A program made the position numbers and the translations under genes. Source: Hydrogenophaga sp. (lineage in GTDB: Bacteria; Pseudomonadota; Gammaproteobacteria; Burkholderiales; Burkholderiaceae_C). Taken from it: 64,000 nt of DNA. The notes beneath the pieces are model-generated. The model was not told where the DNA came from and did no database searches. It saw nothing but the letters and a program-made list of their open reading frames with translations. Location: positions 1 to 64,000 of the forward strand of contig NZ_JAHCKK010000004.1 of assembly GCF_026125825.1 (NCBI RefSeq), in the 5' to 3' direction. This document shows, one piece after another, positions 25,681-33,178 of this stretch (position 1 is its first letter; every line of letters starts with the position of its first letter).

Positions 25681-26016
25681 ATGTCCATGAAATCGATCCT
25701 GCTGTGCCTGGCAGCATCTGGTGCGCTCTGGAGCGCGGGTGCCCACGCCCAGGACGCCGCCGCCGCCAAGGCCCTGGCGACCAAGAGCGCCTGCATGGCC
25801 TGCCACGCGGTGGACAAGAAGCTGGTCGGCCCCGCCTTCAAGGACGTGGCCGCCAAGCACAAAGGACAGGCGGGAGCGCTGGAGGCGGTGGCGGCACGCA
25901 TCAAGTCCGGCGGTTCGGGCTTGTACGGCCCGGTGCCCATGCCCCCACAACCGAATCTGAAAGACGACGAGCTCAAACTGCTTGCCGGCTGGATCCTTGC
26001 TGGGGCCCCCCAGTAA
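25681..26016 (+). CDS. Small class I cytochrome c of the sox cluster
   Basis: The 111-residue protein has a signal peptide (ending SAGAHAQ), one haem site CMACH, and an axial methionine in YGPVPMPPQP. It aligns along its length with the C-terminal haem domain of SoxD (VGPAF/VGPGF, KHKGQ, KSGGSGLYGPVPM versus REGGVGVFGAVPM), pointing to a common origin. It probably shuttles electrons from the Sox proteins to a terminal oxidase. The ATG at 25681 follows AAGGAGA; the upstream region holds AT-rich promoter-like sequence (25618-25650). Confidence 0.88.
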   Translation: MSMKSILLCLAASGALWSAGAHAQDAAAAKALATKSACMACHAVDKKLVGPAFKDVAAKHKGQAGALEAVAARIKSGGSGLYGPVPMPPQPNLKDDELKLLAGWILAGAPQ

Positions 26017-26053
26017 ACTCAACCCATTTTTTCATTCTCACCAGGAGCTCCCC

Positions 26054-26509
26054 ATGAACAACTCACGCCGAGTCGCCCTCAAGACCACCGGGGCGTTCGC
26101 CACACTCGTGTCGCTGGGCGTCATCACCCAGGGCCAGGCTCAGGCCGCCGTGGACCGCGCCGGCTTCGAAGTGAAGACCCTGGCCGAGGCGCTCAAGGCC
26201 GTGGGCGGCACGCCCGCCAACAGCGACCAGGTCACCGTGGTCGCACCGGACATCGCTGAAAACGGCGCCGTGGTGCCTGTGGGCGCCACCAGCAAGCTGC
26301 CCAACACCACCGAGATCTACCTGATCGTCGAGAAGAACCCCATGCCCCTGTCGTGCGGTTTCATCATTCCGGCCGGCACTGCGCCCGACGTGCAGACCCG
26401 CCTGAAGATGGGTCAGAGCAGCAACGTGATTGCCGTGGTCAAGGCCGACGGCAAGCTTTTCTCGGCCACCAAGGAAACCAAGGTCACGCTGGGTGGTTGC
26501 GGCGGCTGA
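26054..26509 (+). CDS. soxY: Thiosulfate-carrier protein SoxY
   Basis: The 151-residue protein carries the sulfur intermediate on the cysteine of its C-terminal swinging arm, seen as TLGGCGG at the very end. The leader (NNSRRVALKTTGAFATLVSL) is of Tat type, consistent with export together with SoxZ. Segment LVEKNPMPLSCGFII-like (here IVEKNPMPLSCGFIIPAG) is normal for SoxY. Start ATG 26054 follows AGGAG. Confidence 0.95.
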   Translation: MNNSRRVALKTTGAFATLVSLGVITQGQAQAAVDRAGFEVKTLAEALKAVGGTPANSDQVTVVAPDIAENGAVVPVGATSKLPNTTEIYLIVEKNPMPLSCGFIIPAGTAPDVQTRLKMGQSSNVIAVVKADGKLFSATKETKVTLGGCGG

Positions 26510-26569
26510 TCGCCCCCCGATCCCGACGTCCTTCCAAGCCAACCATTTACAGATACCCAGGAGTCCATC

Positions 26570-26881
26570 ATGGCCGATCCGATGCGCATCCGCGCCGCCC
26601 TCGCCGGTGACGAAACCACCGTTCGCATCCTCATGTCCCACGTCATGGAGCCCGGCACGCGCCGCGACGCCGCTGGCGCTCTCATTCCCGCCCACTTCAT
26701 CAAGGAAGTGGAAGCCACGCACAACGGCAAGGTTGTGCTGAGTTCGCTGTTCACCGGCTCGGTGGCACAGAACCCCTTCCTCTCGTTCAAGTTCAAGGGC
26801 GCTGCCAAGGGTGACAAGGTCACGGTGAAGTGGGTCGATACCAAGGGCGACACGCGGACCGACGAAGCCACGATCGCCTGA
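26570..26881 (+). CDS. soxZ: SoxZ, partner of SoxY
   Basis: The 103-residue protein has no signal of its own and is exported bound to SoxY. Typical segments: MADPMRIRAALAGDETTVRI, LMSHVMEPGTRRDAAG, HFIKEVEATHNGK and NPFLSFKFKGAAKGDKV. It starts 60 bases after soxY with an AGGAG site. Confidence 0.95.
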   Translation: MADPMRIRAALAGDETTVRILMSHVMEPGTRRDAAGALIPAHFIKEVEATHNGKVVLSSLFTGSVAQNPFLSFKFKGAAKGDKVTVKWVDTKGDTRTDEATIA

Positions 26882-26897
26882 GCCACGCGCAGGCATG

Positions 26898-26928
26898 AAC
26901 GGCCAGTCTTCACAGCCTGGCCGTTTTT
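26898..26928 (+). terminator. Rho-independent terminator between soxZ and soxA
   Basis: AACGGCCAG pairs with CTGGCCGTT around a 10-base loop, and a TTTTT run follows. It should lower transcription into soxA-soxX-soxB. Confidence 0.85.
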
Positions 26929-26959
26929 CGATTTCTCACCACGATAAAGAGGAGACCCC

Positions 26960-27769
26960 ATGAAGCACCATCTGTCCCACCGCCTGCTGGCTGTTGCGGC
27001 CCTGTCTGCAGGACTGGGCATCGCGCACGCCCAGGATGCGACTGCCGACGGCATCGCGAAGTACCGGGAGATGCTGCAGGACGGCAACCCTGCCGAGCTG
27101 TTCGAGATGAAGGGTGAAGAACTCTGGAAACAGAAACGGGGTCCGAAAAACGCATCGCTGGAGCAGTGCGACCTGGGCAAAGGTCCCGGCGTGATCAAAG
27201 GCGCCTTCGTCGAGATGCCGCGCTTCTTCAAGGACACCGGCCGCGTGCAGGACCTGGAGACGCGCCTGATCACCTGCATGGAAACCCTGCAGGGCTTCAA
27301 CGGTGCGGAGATTGCCAAGACGCCATTTGGCCGCGGTGAGATGGCCAACGTGACGGCCCTGGCCACTTATGTGGCGACCGCCTCCAAGGGCATGCGCTTC
27401 AACCTGCCGCAGTCGCACGCGCAGGAAAAGCTGATGTACGAAGCTGGCAAGCGCATGTTCTTCACGCGCGGCGGCACCCACGATTTCTCCTGCGCCTCCT
27501 GCCATGGCGAGAGCGACAAGCGCATCCGGCTGCAGGACCTGCCCAACCTCACCAAGAACCCGGGCGACGGCATCGGCTTCGCGGCCTGGCCGGCCTACCG
27601 CGTGTCCAACTCGCAAATGTGGGGCATGCAGCTGCGCCTGAACGACTGTTTCCGCCAGCAGCGCTTTCCCGAGCCCAAGTTCGGCAGCGACGCGACCATT
27701 GCACTCGGTGTCTACATGGGCGTGAACGCCAAGACCGCTGAGTCGATCGTGCCTGCCATCAAGCGCTGA
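26960..27769 (+). CDS. soxA: SoxA, sulfur-oxidising cytochrome subunit
   Basis: With SoxX this 269-residue protein joins thiosulfate to the SoxY cysteine. It has a signal peptide (ending GIAHAQ), one canonical haem site CASCH, and a further conserved cysteine in MQLRLNDCFRQQRFPEP that is the likely cysteine-persulfide haem ligand. Two other cysteines (EQCDLG and LITCMETL) sit where dihaem SoxA proteins have their extra haem, but no CxxCH occurs there, so this is the monohaem type. Start ATG 26960 after GAGGAG. Confidence 0.95.
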   Translation: MKHHLSHRLLAVAALSAGLGIAHAQDATADGIAKYREMLQDGNPAELFEMKGEELWKQKRGPKNASLEQCDLGKGPGVIKGAFVEMPRFFKDTGRVQDLETRLITCMETLQGFNGAEIAKTPFGRGEMANVTALATYVATASKGMRFNLPQSHAQEKLMYEAGKRMFFTRGGTHDFSCASCHGESDKRIRLQDLPNLTKNPGDGIGFAAWPAYRVSNSQMWGMQLRLNDCFRQQRFPEPKFGSDATIALGVYMGVNAKTAESIVPAIKR

Positions 27770-27785
27770 ACCGGAGACACCGAAC

Positions 27786-28436
27786 ATGAACAAAGCCATT
27801 GCCTTCGCCCTGCTGCCCGTGGCGGCCCTCGCGCTGTCCGCGTGCACCGTGTCCCCCTCGGCCGCCGAGTACGACAAGGCCACCGCCGACATCATCAAGA
27901 ACTCCTTCCAGGACCGCGGCATCGCCAAGGTGGACCGCCTGGTGCAGGACGACGCCAACCGCGAATGCGCGGCCGCCGACGTGGCGGGCAAGACGATCGA
28001 CCCGACCGTGGCCAAGGCCATCGAAGCCGCCAACATGAAGACCGTGAAGTGGCCCAGCGACGGCAAGTTCCTTGGCGACTGGAAAGAGGGCGAGAAGATC
28101 GCCCAGAGCGGGCGCGGCCTGACCTGGACCGACAAGGCCGGCGATGCCAACGGCGGCAACTGCTACAACTGCCACCAGATCAGCAAGGAGGAAATCTCCT
28201 TCGGCACGCTGGGCCCGAGCCTGTACAACTACGGCAAGCTGCGCGGCGTCACCGACCCGAACAGCGCCGGTGGCAAGGCCATCGTGGAATACACCTGGGG
28301 CAAGCTGTGGAACTCGCGCGCCTACAACGCCTGCTCGCAGATGCCGCGGGTGGGCCACAAGGGCATCCTCAACGAGAAGCAGCTCAAGGACGTGATGGCC
28401 CTGCTGCTGGACCCCGCCTCGCCCGTCAACAAGTAG
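27786..28436 (+). CDS. soxX: SoxX, monohaem cytochrome subunit
   Basis: The 216-residue protein pairs with SoxA and carries one haem at NCYNCH with an axial methionine candidate in ACSQMPRVGHKGIL. A lipobox-like LALSAC (about residues 15-20) suggests a lipid anchor, whereas many SoxX proteins are simply secreted. It is longer than the shortest SoxX forms because of an N-terminal extension (about residues 25-100), as in other beta-proteobacteria. It starts 16 bases after soxA. Confidence 0.93.
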   Translation: MNKAIAFALLPVAALALSACTVSPSAAEYDKATADIIKNSFQDRGIAKVDRLVQDDANRECAAADVAGKTIDPTVAKAIEAANMKTVKWPSDGKFLGDWKEGEKIAQSGRGLTWTDKAGDANGGNCYNCHQISKEEISFGTLGPSLYNYGKLRGVTDPNSAGGKAIVEYTWGKLWNSRAYNACSQMPRVGHKGILNEKQLKDVMALLLDPASPVNK

Positions 28437-28443
28437 AGCGATC

Positions 28444-28474
28444 GGGCCCCGGCCGCACACAGCGGCCGGGGCCC
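28444..28474 (+). terminator. Strong GC hairpin between soxX and soxB
   Basis: GGGCCCCGGCCGC and GCGGCCGGGGCCC form 13 perfect base pairs around ACACA. The following bases are TTC then seven A, so as a plus-strand terminator it is imperfect; it may attenuate or stabilise the upstream mRNA. Confidence 0.55.
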
Positions 28475-28527
28475 TTCAAAAAAATTTCGCTCAAATATCA
28501 GTCATCAGTTATCAATCAAGGACAGAG

Positions 28528-30249
28528 ATGAGTTTCAGTCGCCGTGAATTCATGCAGGTGCTCGCCGTGGCCAGTGCCACCGGCATGGCCCTGAACCACC
28601 GCGACGTGCTGGCCGCTGCGCCCGGCGCGGGTGAAAAGCTGTACGAGGTGCCAACGTTTGGCAACGTGAGCTTCCTGCACTTCACCGACTGCCACGCCCA
28701 GTTGCAGCCGATCTACTTCCGCGAGCCCAGCGTGAACCTCGGCGTGGCCGATGCGGTGGGGCGCCCGCCGCACATCGTGGGCGAGAAGCTGCTCAAACAT
28801 TTCAACATCAAGCCGGGCACCGCGAACGCGCACGCGTTTTCGTACCTCAACTTCAGCCAGGCCGCAAAGACTTACGGCAAGGTGGGCGGCTTCGCGCACA
28901 TGGCCACGCTGATCAAGCAGTTGCGCGCCAGCCGCCCGCACGCGCTGCTGCTCGACGGTGGCGACACCTGGCAGGGTTCGGCCACCTCGTTGTGGACCAA
29001 CGGCCAGGACATGGTCGATGCCTGCAAACTGCTGGGCGTGAACATGATGACGCCTCACTGGGAGTTCACCTTCGGCGCCAAGCGCGTGCAGGAAATCGTG
29101 GAGAAGGACTTCAAGGGGAACATGGAATTCCTCGCGCAGAACGTCAAGACCACCGACTTCGAAGACCTCGTGTTCAAGCCCTACGCGCTGCGCGAAATGA
29201 ATGGCGTGCAGGTGGCCGTCATCGGCCAGGCCTTCCCCTACACCCCCATCGCCAACCCGCGCTACATGGTGCCCGACTGGACCTTCGGCATCCAGGACGA
29301 GCACATGCAGAAGATGGTGGATGAAGCGCGCGGCAAGGGCGCGCAGGTCGTCGTGGTGCTCTCCCACAACGGCATGGACGTCGACATCAAGATGGCCTCG
29401 CGCGTGCGCGGCATTGACGCCATCCTCGGCGGCCACACGCACGACGGCATGCCCGCGCCCACCATCGTGAAGAACGGTGGTGGCCAGACCCTGGTGACCA
29501 ACGCCGGCTCCAACAGCAAATTCGTGGGCGTGCTCGACTTCGACGTGCGCGGCGGCAAGGTGCAGGACTTCCGCTACAAGCTGATGCCGGTGTTTTCCAA
29601 CCTGCTGCCGGCCGATGCCGAGATGCAGGCCTACATCGACAAGGTCCGCGCGCCCTACAAGGACAAGCTCGACGAGAAGCTCGCGGTCACCGAAGAGCTG
29701 CTGTACCGCCGCGGCAACTTTAACGGTTCGTGGGACCAGGTCATCTGTGATGCGCTGATGCAGAACAAGGGCGCCGACATCGCCTTCTCGCCGGGCGTGC
29801 GCTGGGGCACCTCGCTGCTGCCGGGCGACACCATCACCTACGAGCGCATGATGGACCAGATGGCCATGACCTACCCCGCCACCACGCTCAACGAGTTCAC
29901 GGGTGAGCAGATCAAGACCATCCTCGAAGACGTGGCCGACAACATCTTCAACCCCGACCCCTACTACCAGCAGGGTGGCGACATGGTGCGCGTGGGGGGC
30001 ATGCAGTACACGGTCTCGCCCAAGGCCGCGATGGGCCAGCGCATCAACAACATGATGCTCAAGGGCAAGCCGATCGAGGCCGGCAAGACCTACAAGGTCG
30101 CTGGCTGGGCCTCGGTGCAGGAAGGCGCCAAGGGCGAGCCCATCTGGGACGTGGTCTCGGGCTACCTGCGCGACAAGAAGGTCATCAAGGGCGTGAAGAT
30201 CAACACCCCGCGCATCGTCGGCATGGACGGCAACCCGGGCATGCAGTGA
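28528..30249 (+). CDS. soxB: SoxB, thiosulfohydrolase
   Basis: The 573-residue periplasmic enzyme hydrolyses sulfate from SoxY-bound thiosulfonate, using a di-manganese site of the 5'-nucleotidase family. Visible motifs: Tat leader (SRREFMQVLAVASATGMAL), metal motif FLHFTDCHAQLQP, LLLDGGDTWQGS, VVVLSHNGMDVD, and ILGGHTHDGMP. Length is usual. Upstream, AATATCAG and ATCA motifs at 28494-28508 echo those before soxC, hinting at a shared regulator. Confidence 0.96.
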   Translation: MSFSRREFMQVLAVASATGMALNHRDVLAAAPGAGEKLYEVPTFGNVSFLHFTDCHAQLQPIYFREPSVNLGVADAVGRPPHIVGEKLLKHFNIKPGTANAHAFSYLNFSQAAKTYGKVGGFAHMATLIKQLRASRPHALLLDGGDTWQGSATSLWTNGQDMVDACKLLGVNMMTPHWEFTFGAKRVQEIVEKDFKGNMEFLAQNVKTTDFEDLVFKPYALREMNGVQVAVIGQAFPYTPIANPRYMVPDWTFGIQDEHMQKMVDEARGKGAQVVVVLSHNGMDVDIKMASRVRGIDAILGGHTHDGMPAPTIVKNGGGQTLVTNAGSNSKFVGVLDFDVRGGKVQDFRYKLMPVFSNLLPADAEMQAYIDKVRAPYKDKLDEKLAVTEELLYRRGNFNGSWDQVICDALMQNKGADIAFSPGVRWGTSLLPGDTITYERMMDQMAMTYPATTLNEFTGEQIKTILEDVADNIFNPDPYYQQGGDMVRVGGMQYTVSPKAAMGQRINNMMLKGKPIEAGKTYKVAGWASVQEGAKGEPIWDVVSGYLRDKKVIKGVKINTPRIVGMDGNPGMQ

Positions 30250-30340
30250 GCCCCCTCTCGCGTCGCCTGCGGCGCGCCAGCCTCTGAAGGGGGCGACACC
30301 CGAGGTCCGGCAAAGCCGGTTGCCCGGTGCCGCTGGATGG
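30250..30340 (+). repeat. REP-like intergenic repeat downstream of soxB (copy 3)
   Basis: CCCCCTCTCGCG, GCCTGCGGCGCGCC, AAGGGGGCGACACCCG and GGTCCGGCAAAGCCGGTT occur in this order. The element can fold into two stem-loops and is of the type dispersed through Comamonadaceae genomes. It is the reference copy for those at 6395 and 24434. Confidence 0.65.
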
Positions 30341-30359
30341 ACCGCCCTTCGCGCAAGGC

Positions 30360-30392
30360 AAAAAGCCCTGCGGCCGAAGCCGGCCGCAGGGC
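30360..30392 (-). terminator. Rho-independent terminator of the porin gene
   Basis: On the minus strand GCCCTGCGGCCG pairs with CGGCCGCAGGGC (12 bp), followed by TTTTTGCC. It lies about 45 bases past the porin stop. Confidence 0.85.
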
Positions 30393-30435
30393 ATGAAACC
30401 TTGGAAAAGGCAGGAAGTAACGCGAAAGCGGGAAA

Positions 30436-31407
30436 TCAGAAGTCGTGGCGCACGCCGACCGAGTACATGCGGCGGTCGGTCGTGGTGACGCCAGCGCCGT
30501 TCTCCACGTCGCCGTCGAGGTAGGCGCCGTACAGGCGGGTGCGCTTGGACAAGGCGTAGGTCACGCCGGCGGACAGCGCAGAACCCTTGGCGGTCGTGGC
30601 GCCGGCGGTGTTCTCGGCCTTGCTGTAGGCGTAACCCACCGAGAAGTCCAGGTTGCCCACGGGCACGTTCACGCCGATGGCGTAGCCATTGGCCTTGGCG
30701 CCGTTCTTGATTTCAGCGCGGTTGTAGCCTGCCGACACGCGGGCCACCCCAAAGTTGTACGCGCCACCCACGGTGGTGTACTCGCGGTTGTTGGCCTTCT
30801 GCTCTTGGTAGCCCACGCCCACGTCGAGGTTGCCGGCGCGGTAACGCAGGTTGAACGCGGTGGTGTCGGCCTTCACGGTCGAATCCTCGTCCAGGCCGTA
30901 GCTGGCGCCGAGGCTGAAGCCGCCTAAAGAGGGCGATTCGTAGCGCAGCTGGTTGCTCGCGCGGCTCGAGTAATCGGCCACACCGGCGGTGTAGGCGATC
31001 TTGGTCGGGCTGAATTCCGAGTCCCACAGGTTGCTGCTCACGCTCAGGTCGCGGATGTCGTCGAACGAGGTGTCGTGACGGCCGAGCTTGAGCGTGCCGA
31101 AGCCGCCGCTGAGGCCGACGATGGACATGCGATCGAACGCGCTGCCGGCGGCTTGCGTGCCGTTGCTGCTGTCAAAGCCCTGCTCCAGACCGAAGATGGC
31201 CTTGAGGCCGCCGCCCAGGTCTTCGCTGCCGCGCAGGCCCCAGCGGGTGGACGACAGGTTGCCGCTGAACATCTGCGTGGTGCTCACGCCGTTGACCTTG
31301 TTGGAGCCGACCGAGGTGTCGATGCGGCCGTACAGCGTGACGTTGGACTGCGCCATGGCGGCGCCCGTGGTGGCCAGAACGGCCAGAGCGACGAGGCTCT
31401 TCTTCAT
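30436..31407 (-). CDS. Gram-negative porin (OmpC/Omp32-like)
   Basis: The 323-residue outer-membrane protein has a signal peptide (MKKSLVALAVLATTGAAMAQ), then SNVTLYGRIDTSVG, the standard beginning of beta-proteobacterial trimeric porins. Alternating beta strands fill the body, and the C-terminus ends RHDF, with the terminal phenylalanine needed for outer-membrane insertion. The start at 31407 is fixed by the signal peptide. Substrate selectivity is likely anionic, as for Omp32, by family resemblance only. Confidence 0.92.
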   Translation of the reverse strand: MKKSLVALAVLATTGAAMAQSNVTLYGRIDTSVGSNKVNGVSTTQMFSGNLSSTRWGLRGSEDLGGGLKAIFGLEQGFDSSNGTQAAGSAFDRMSIVGLSGGFGTLKLGRHDTSFDDIRDLSVSSNLWDSEFSPTKIAYTAGVADYSSRASNQLRYESPSLGGFSLGASYGLDEDSTVKADTTAFNLRYRAGNLDVGVGYQEQKANNREYTTVGGAYNFGVARVSAGYNRAEIKNGAKANGYAIGVNVPVGNLDFSVGYAYSKAENTAGATTAKGSALSAGVTYALSKRTRLYGAYLDGDVENGAGVTTTDRRMYSVGVRHDF

Positions 31408-31625
31408 GTAGATGCTCCGATGAAATTGCACGGGGGCCGGTGCAGGCCCCTTGCTCCCTGCACCATGCAGGAAGTCCTTCGTATTTCATCGAAGCCGCAC
31501 GAAAACTCCGTGACATCGACCTGCCGCAAGAGGGTTTGCCCCGAGATACAACAGATGCCCCTGCGGCGTGCCAGGGCTGTCATCGCCGTGCCATGAAAAA
31601 GGCAGCAACTAGAATGAATCGCACC

Positions 31626-32873
31626 ATGACACACGACATCATCGTTCTCGGCGCGGGCATGGTGGGGGTCGGCTGCGCGCTGCACCTGCAGGCCAGGGGC
31701 CAGTCCGTCGCCTTGCTCGATCGCCGCGCACCCGGGCTCGAAACGTCCTACGGCAATGCGGGCATCATCCAGCGCGAAGCGATCGCGCCCTATGCCTTGC
31801 CGCGCGACCTCGGATTCCTGTTGTCCGGCGCGACCAACCGGCGCGTCGACGTGCGCTACCACGCCGGCGATGCCGCGCGCATGCTGGGCCCGCTGTGGAC
31901 CTACTACCGCAACTCGGCACCTGACCCTTACCAGCGGATCTCGCGTGAGTACGAGACCTTGATTGCGCTCTCGCTGGACACGCACGCGTCGCTGATGCGC
32001 GACGCCGGCGCCGAGCATCTTGTGGCCGGCCAGGGCTACCTCATGCTTTACCGCAGCGAGCGTGAATTGCACGGCTTCTTCGAGGTGGCCGATGAGCGCG
32101 CCCGTGCCGGGGTGCATCACCTCAAGCTCACGGGCGCGGACGTGGCTCGCGAAGAGCCTGCGCTGGAGGGCGAATTCGCGGGGGCGGTGCGCTGGACCGA
32201 CCCCGTGGCCATCCGCAGCCCGGGCGACCTGGTGCAGGCCTACGCGCACCTGTTCGAACGGCGCGGCGGCGCGGTGCACCTGGGCGACGCCCTGGGCCTT
32301 CGATCCAGCGGGTCGGCCGGGTGGCAGGTGGACACGGCCGACGGGCGCACGCTCTCGGCAAAGCAGGTGGTCGTGGCGCTGGGCCCCTGGACCCTGGGGC
32401 TCACCTCGCGCTTTGGCTACACGGCCCCCATGATCCCCAAGCGCGGGTACCACATGCACTACGCGCCCCTGCCGGGCAAAGCCTTGAACAGCACGGTGAT
32501 CGACGCCGAATACGGCTACGTGGTTGCGCCCATGAAGGACGGCCTGCGGCTCACCACCGGCGCCGAGCTCGCGAACGTCGACGCACCGCGAACCCCCGTG
32601 CAGATCGATGCCGCGGAGAAGGTCGCGCGCCGCAGCTTCCCGCTGGGTGAACGCGTGGACCCCGAGCCCTGGATGGGCACGCGCCCCTGCCTGCCGGACA
32701 TGAAACCCGTGTTCGGCGCCGTGCCCTCGGTGCCCGGCCTGTGGTGCGCCTTCGGGCATGGGCACCAGGGATTCACCCTGGGGCCGGTGACCGGGGAACT
32801 GCTGGCGGCAATGATGACGGGCGCCGCGCCGCGTGTGGACGTGAGGCCGTTCTCGCCGGCCCGTTTCGCGTAG
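31626..32873 (+). CDS. FAD-dependent oxidoreductase, DadA-like (D-amino-acid dehydrogenase family)
   Basis: The 415-residue protein starts MTHDIIVLGAGMVGVGCALH (FAD motif) and has a second conserved region SYGNAGIIQREAIAPYALP, found in DadA-type deaminases. The C-terminal FAD contact is WCAFGHGHQGFTLGPVTGE. It probably oxidises an amino acid or opine at the membrane. A -10-like TAGAAT occurs about ten bases before the ATG, so the message is short-leadered; an in-frame ATG at 31614 also exists. A bidirectional terminator follows. Confidence 0.83.
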   Translation: MTHDIIVLGAGMVGVGCALHLQARGQSVALLDRRAPGLETSYGNAGIIQREAIAPYALPRDLGFLLSGATNRRVDVRYHAGDAARMLGPLWTYYRNSAPDPYQRISREYETLIALSLDTHASLMRDAGAEHLVAGQGYLMLYRSERELHGFFEVADERARAGVHHLKLTGADVAREEPALEGEFAGAVRWTDPVAIRSPGDLVQAYAHLFERRGGAVHLGDALGLRSSGSAGWQVDTADGRTLSAKQVVVALGPWTLGLTSRFGYTAPMIPKRGYHMHYAPLPGKALNSTVIDAEYGYVVAPMKDGLRLTTGAELANVDAPRTPVQIDAAEKVARRSFPLGERVDPEPWMGTRPCLPDMKPVFGAVPSVPGLWCAFGHGHQGFTLGPVTGELLAAMMTGAAPRVDVRPFSPARFA

Positions 32874-32924
32874 CGCCAATGCCGCCTGGCCCCATTGCAG
32901 CGAGCCTGCGGGGGCCTCAAGACA

Positions 32925-32957
32925 AAAAGCCCGCCATGAAGTTCATGGCGGGCTTTT
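32925..32957. terminator. Bidirectional Rho-independent terminator
   Basis: AAAAGCCCGCCATGAA and TTCATGGCGGGCTTTT are perfect 16-base arms around one central base. A-run and T-run on both sides let it act after the oxidoreductase gene (plus) and after the tRNA end (minus). Confidence 0.9.
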
Positions 32958-32967
32958 CAGCGTTTGT

Positions 32968-33013
32968 TGGTGCCGGAGAGATGAATCGAACACCCGACCT
33001 TCTCATTACGAAT
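32968..33013 (-). tRNA. 3' half of a tRNA-Thr(CGT) gene: attachment site of the integrated element
   Basis: On the minus strand this reads TTCGTAA (anticodon loop, anticodon CGT), TGAGA, GGTCGGGTG, TTCGATT, CATCT, CTCCGGC and ACCA: anticodon loop, T arm, acceptor strand and encoded CCA. The match to tRNA structure stops at the 5' side of the anticodon stem (33014), and no D arm or 5' acceptor follows. This is the remnant expected at one end of an element inserted into the tRNA gene; the intact gene should be at the other end. Confidence 0.75.
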
Positions 33014-33062
33014 GACAGGATATCTACATTTATCCTTGTTGAGTGGTGTTGATATACTCTAT

Positions 33063-33122
33063 AAAAATCAACGGCTTGAAAGAGATTTGCTGGATGCTTA
33101 AGCAGCTCTTGCGTTGATTTTT
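33063..33122. promoter_or_regulatory. Candidate integrase arm-binding repeats
   Basis: AAAAATCAAC (33063-33072) and GTTGATTTTT (33113-33122) are inverted copies; the motif GCGTTGATTTT recurs at 34732-34742 on the far side of the integrase gene. A tandem GCCTACAGATT repeat lies at about 33145-33167. They may be recombinase sites. Confidence 0.4.
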
Positions 33123-33178
33123 GTTCGGCAGTTTCGACTGAAGTTGCCTACAGATTGCCTACAGATTCACGAGGCACC

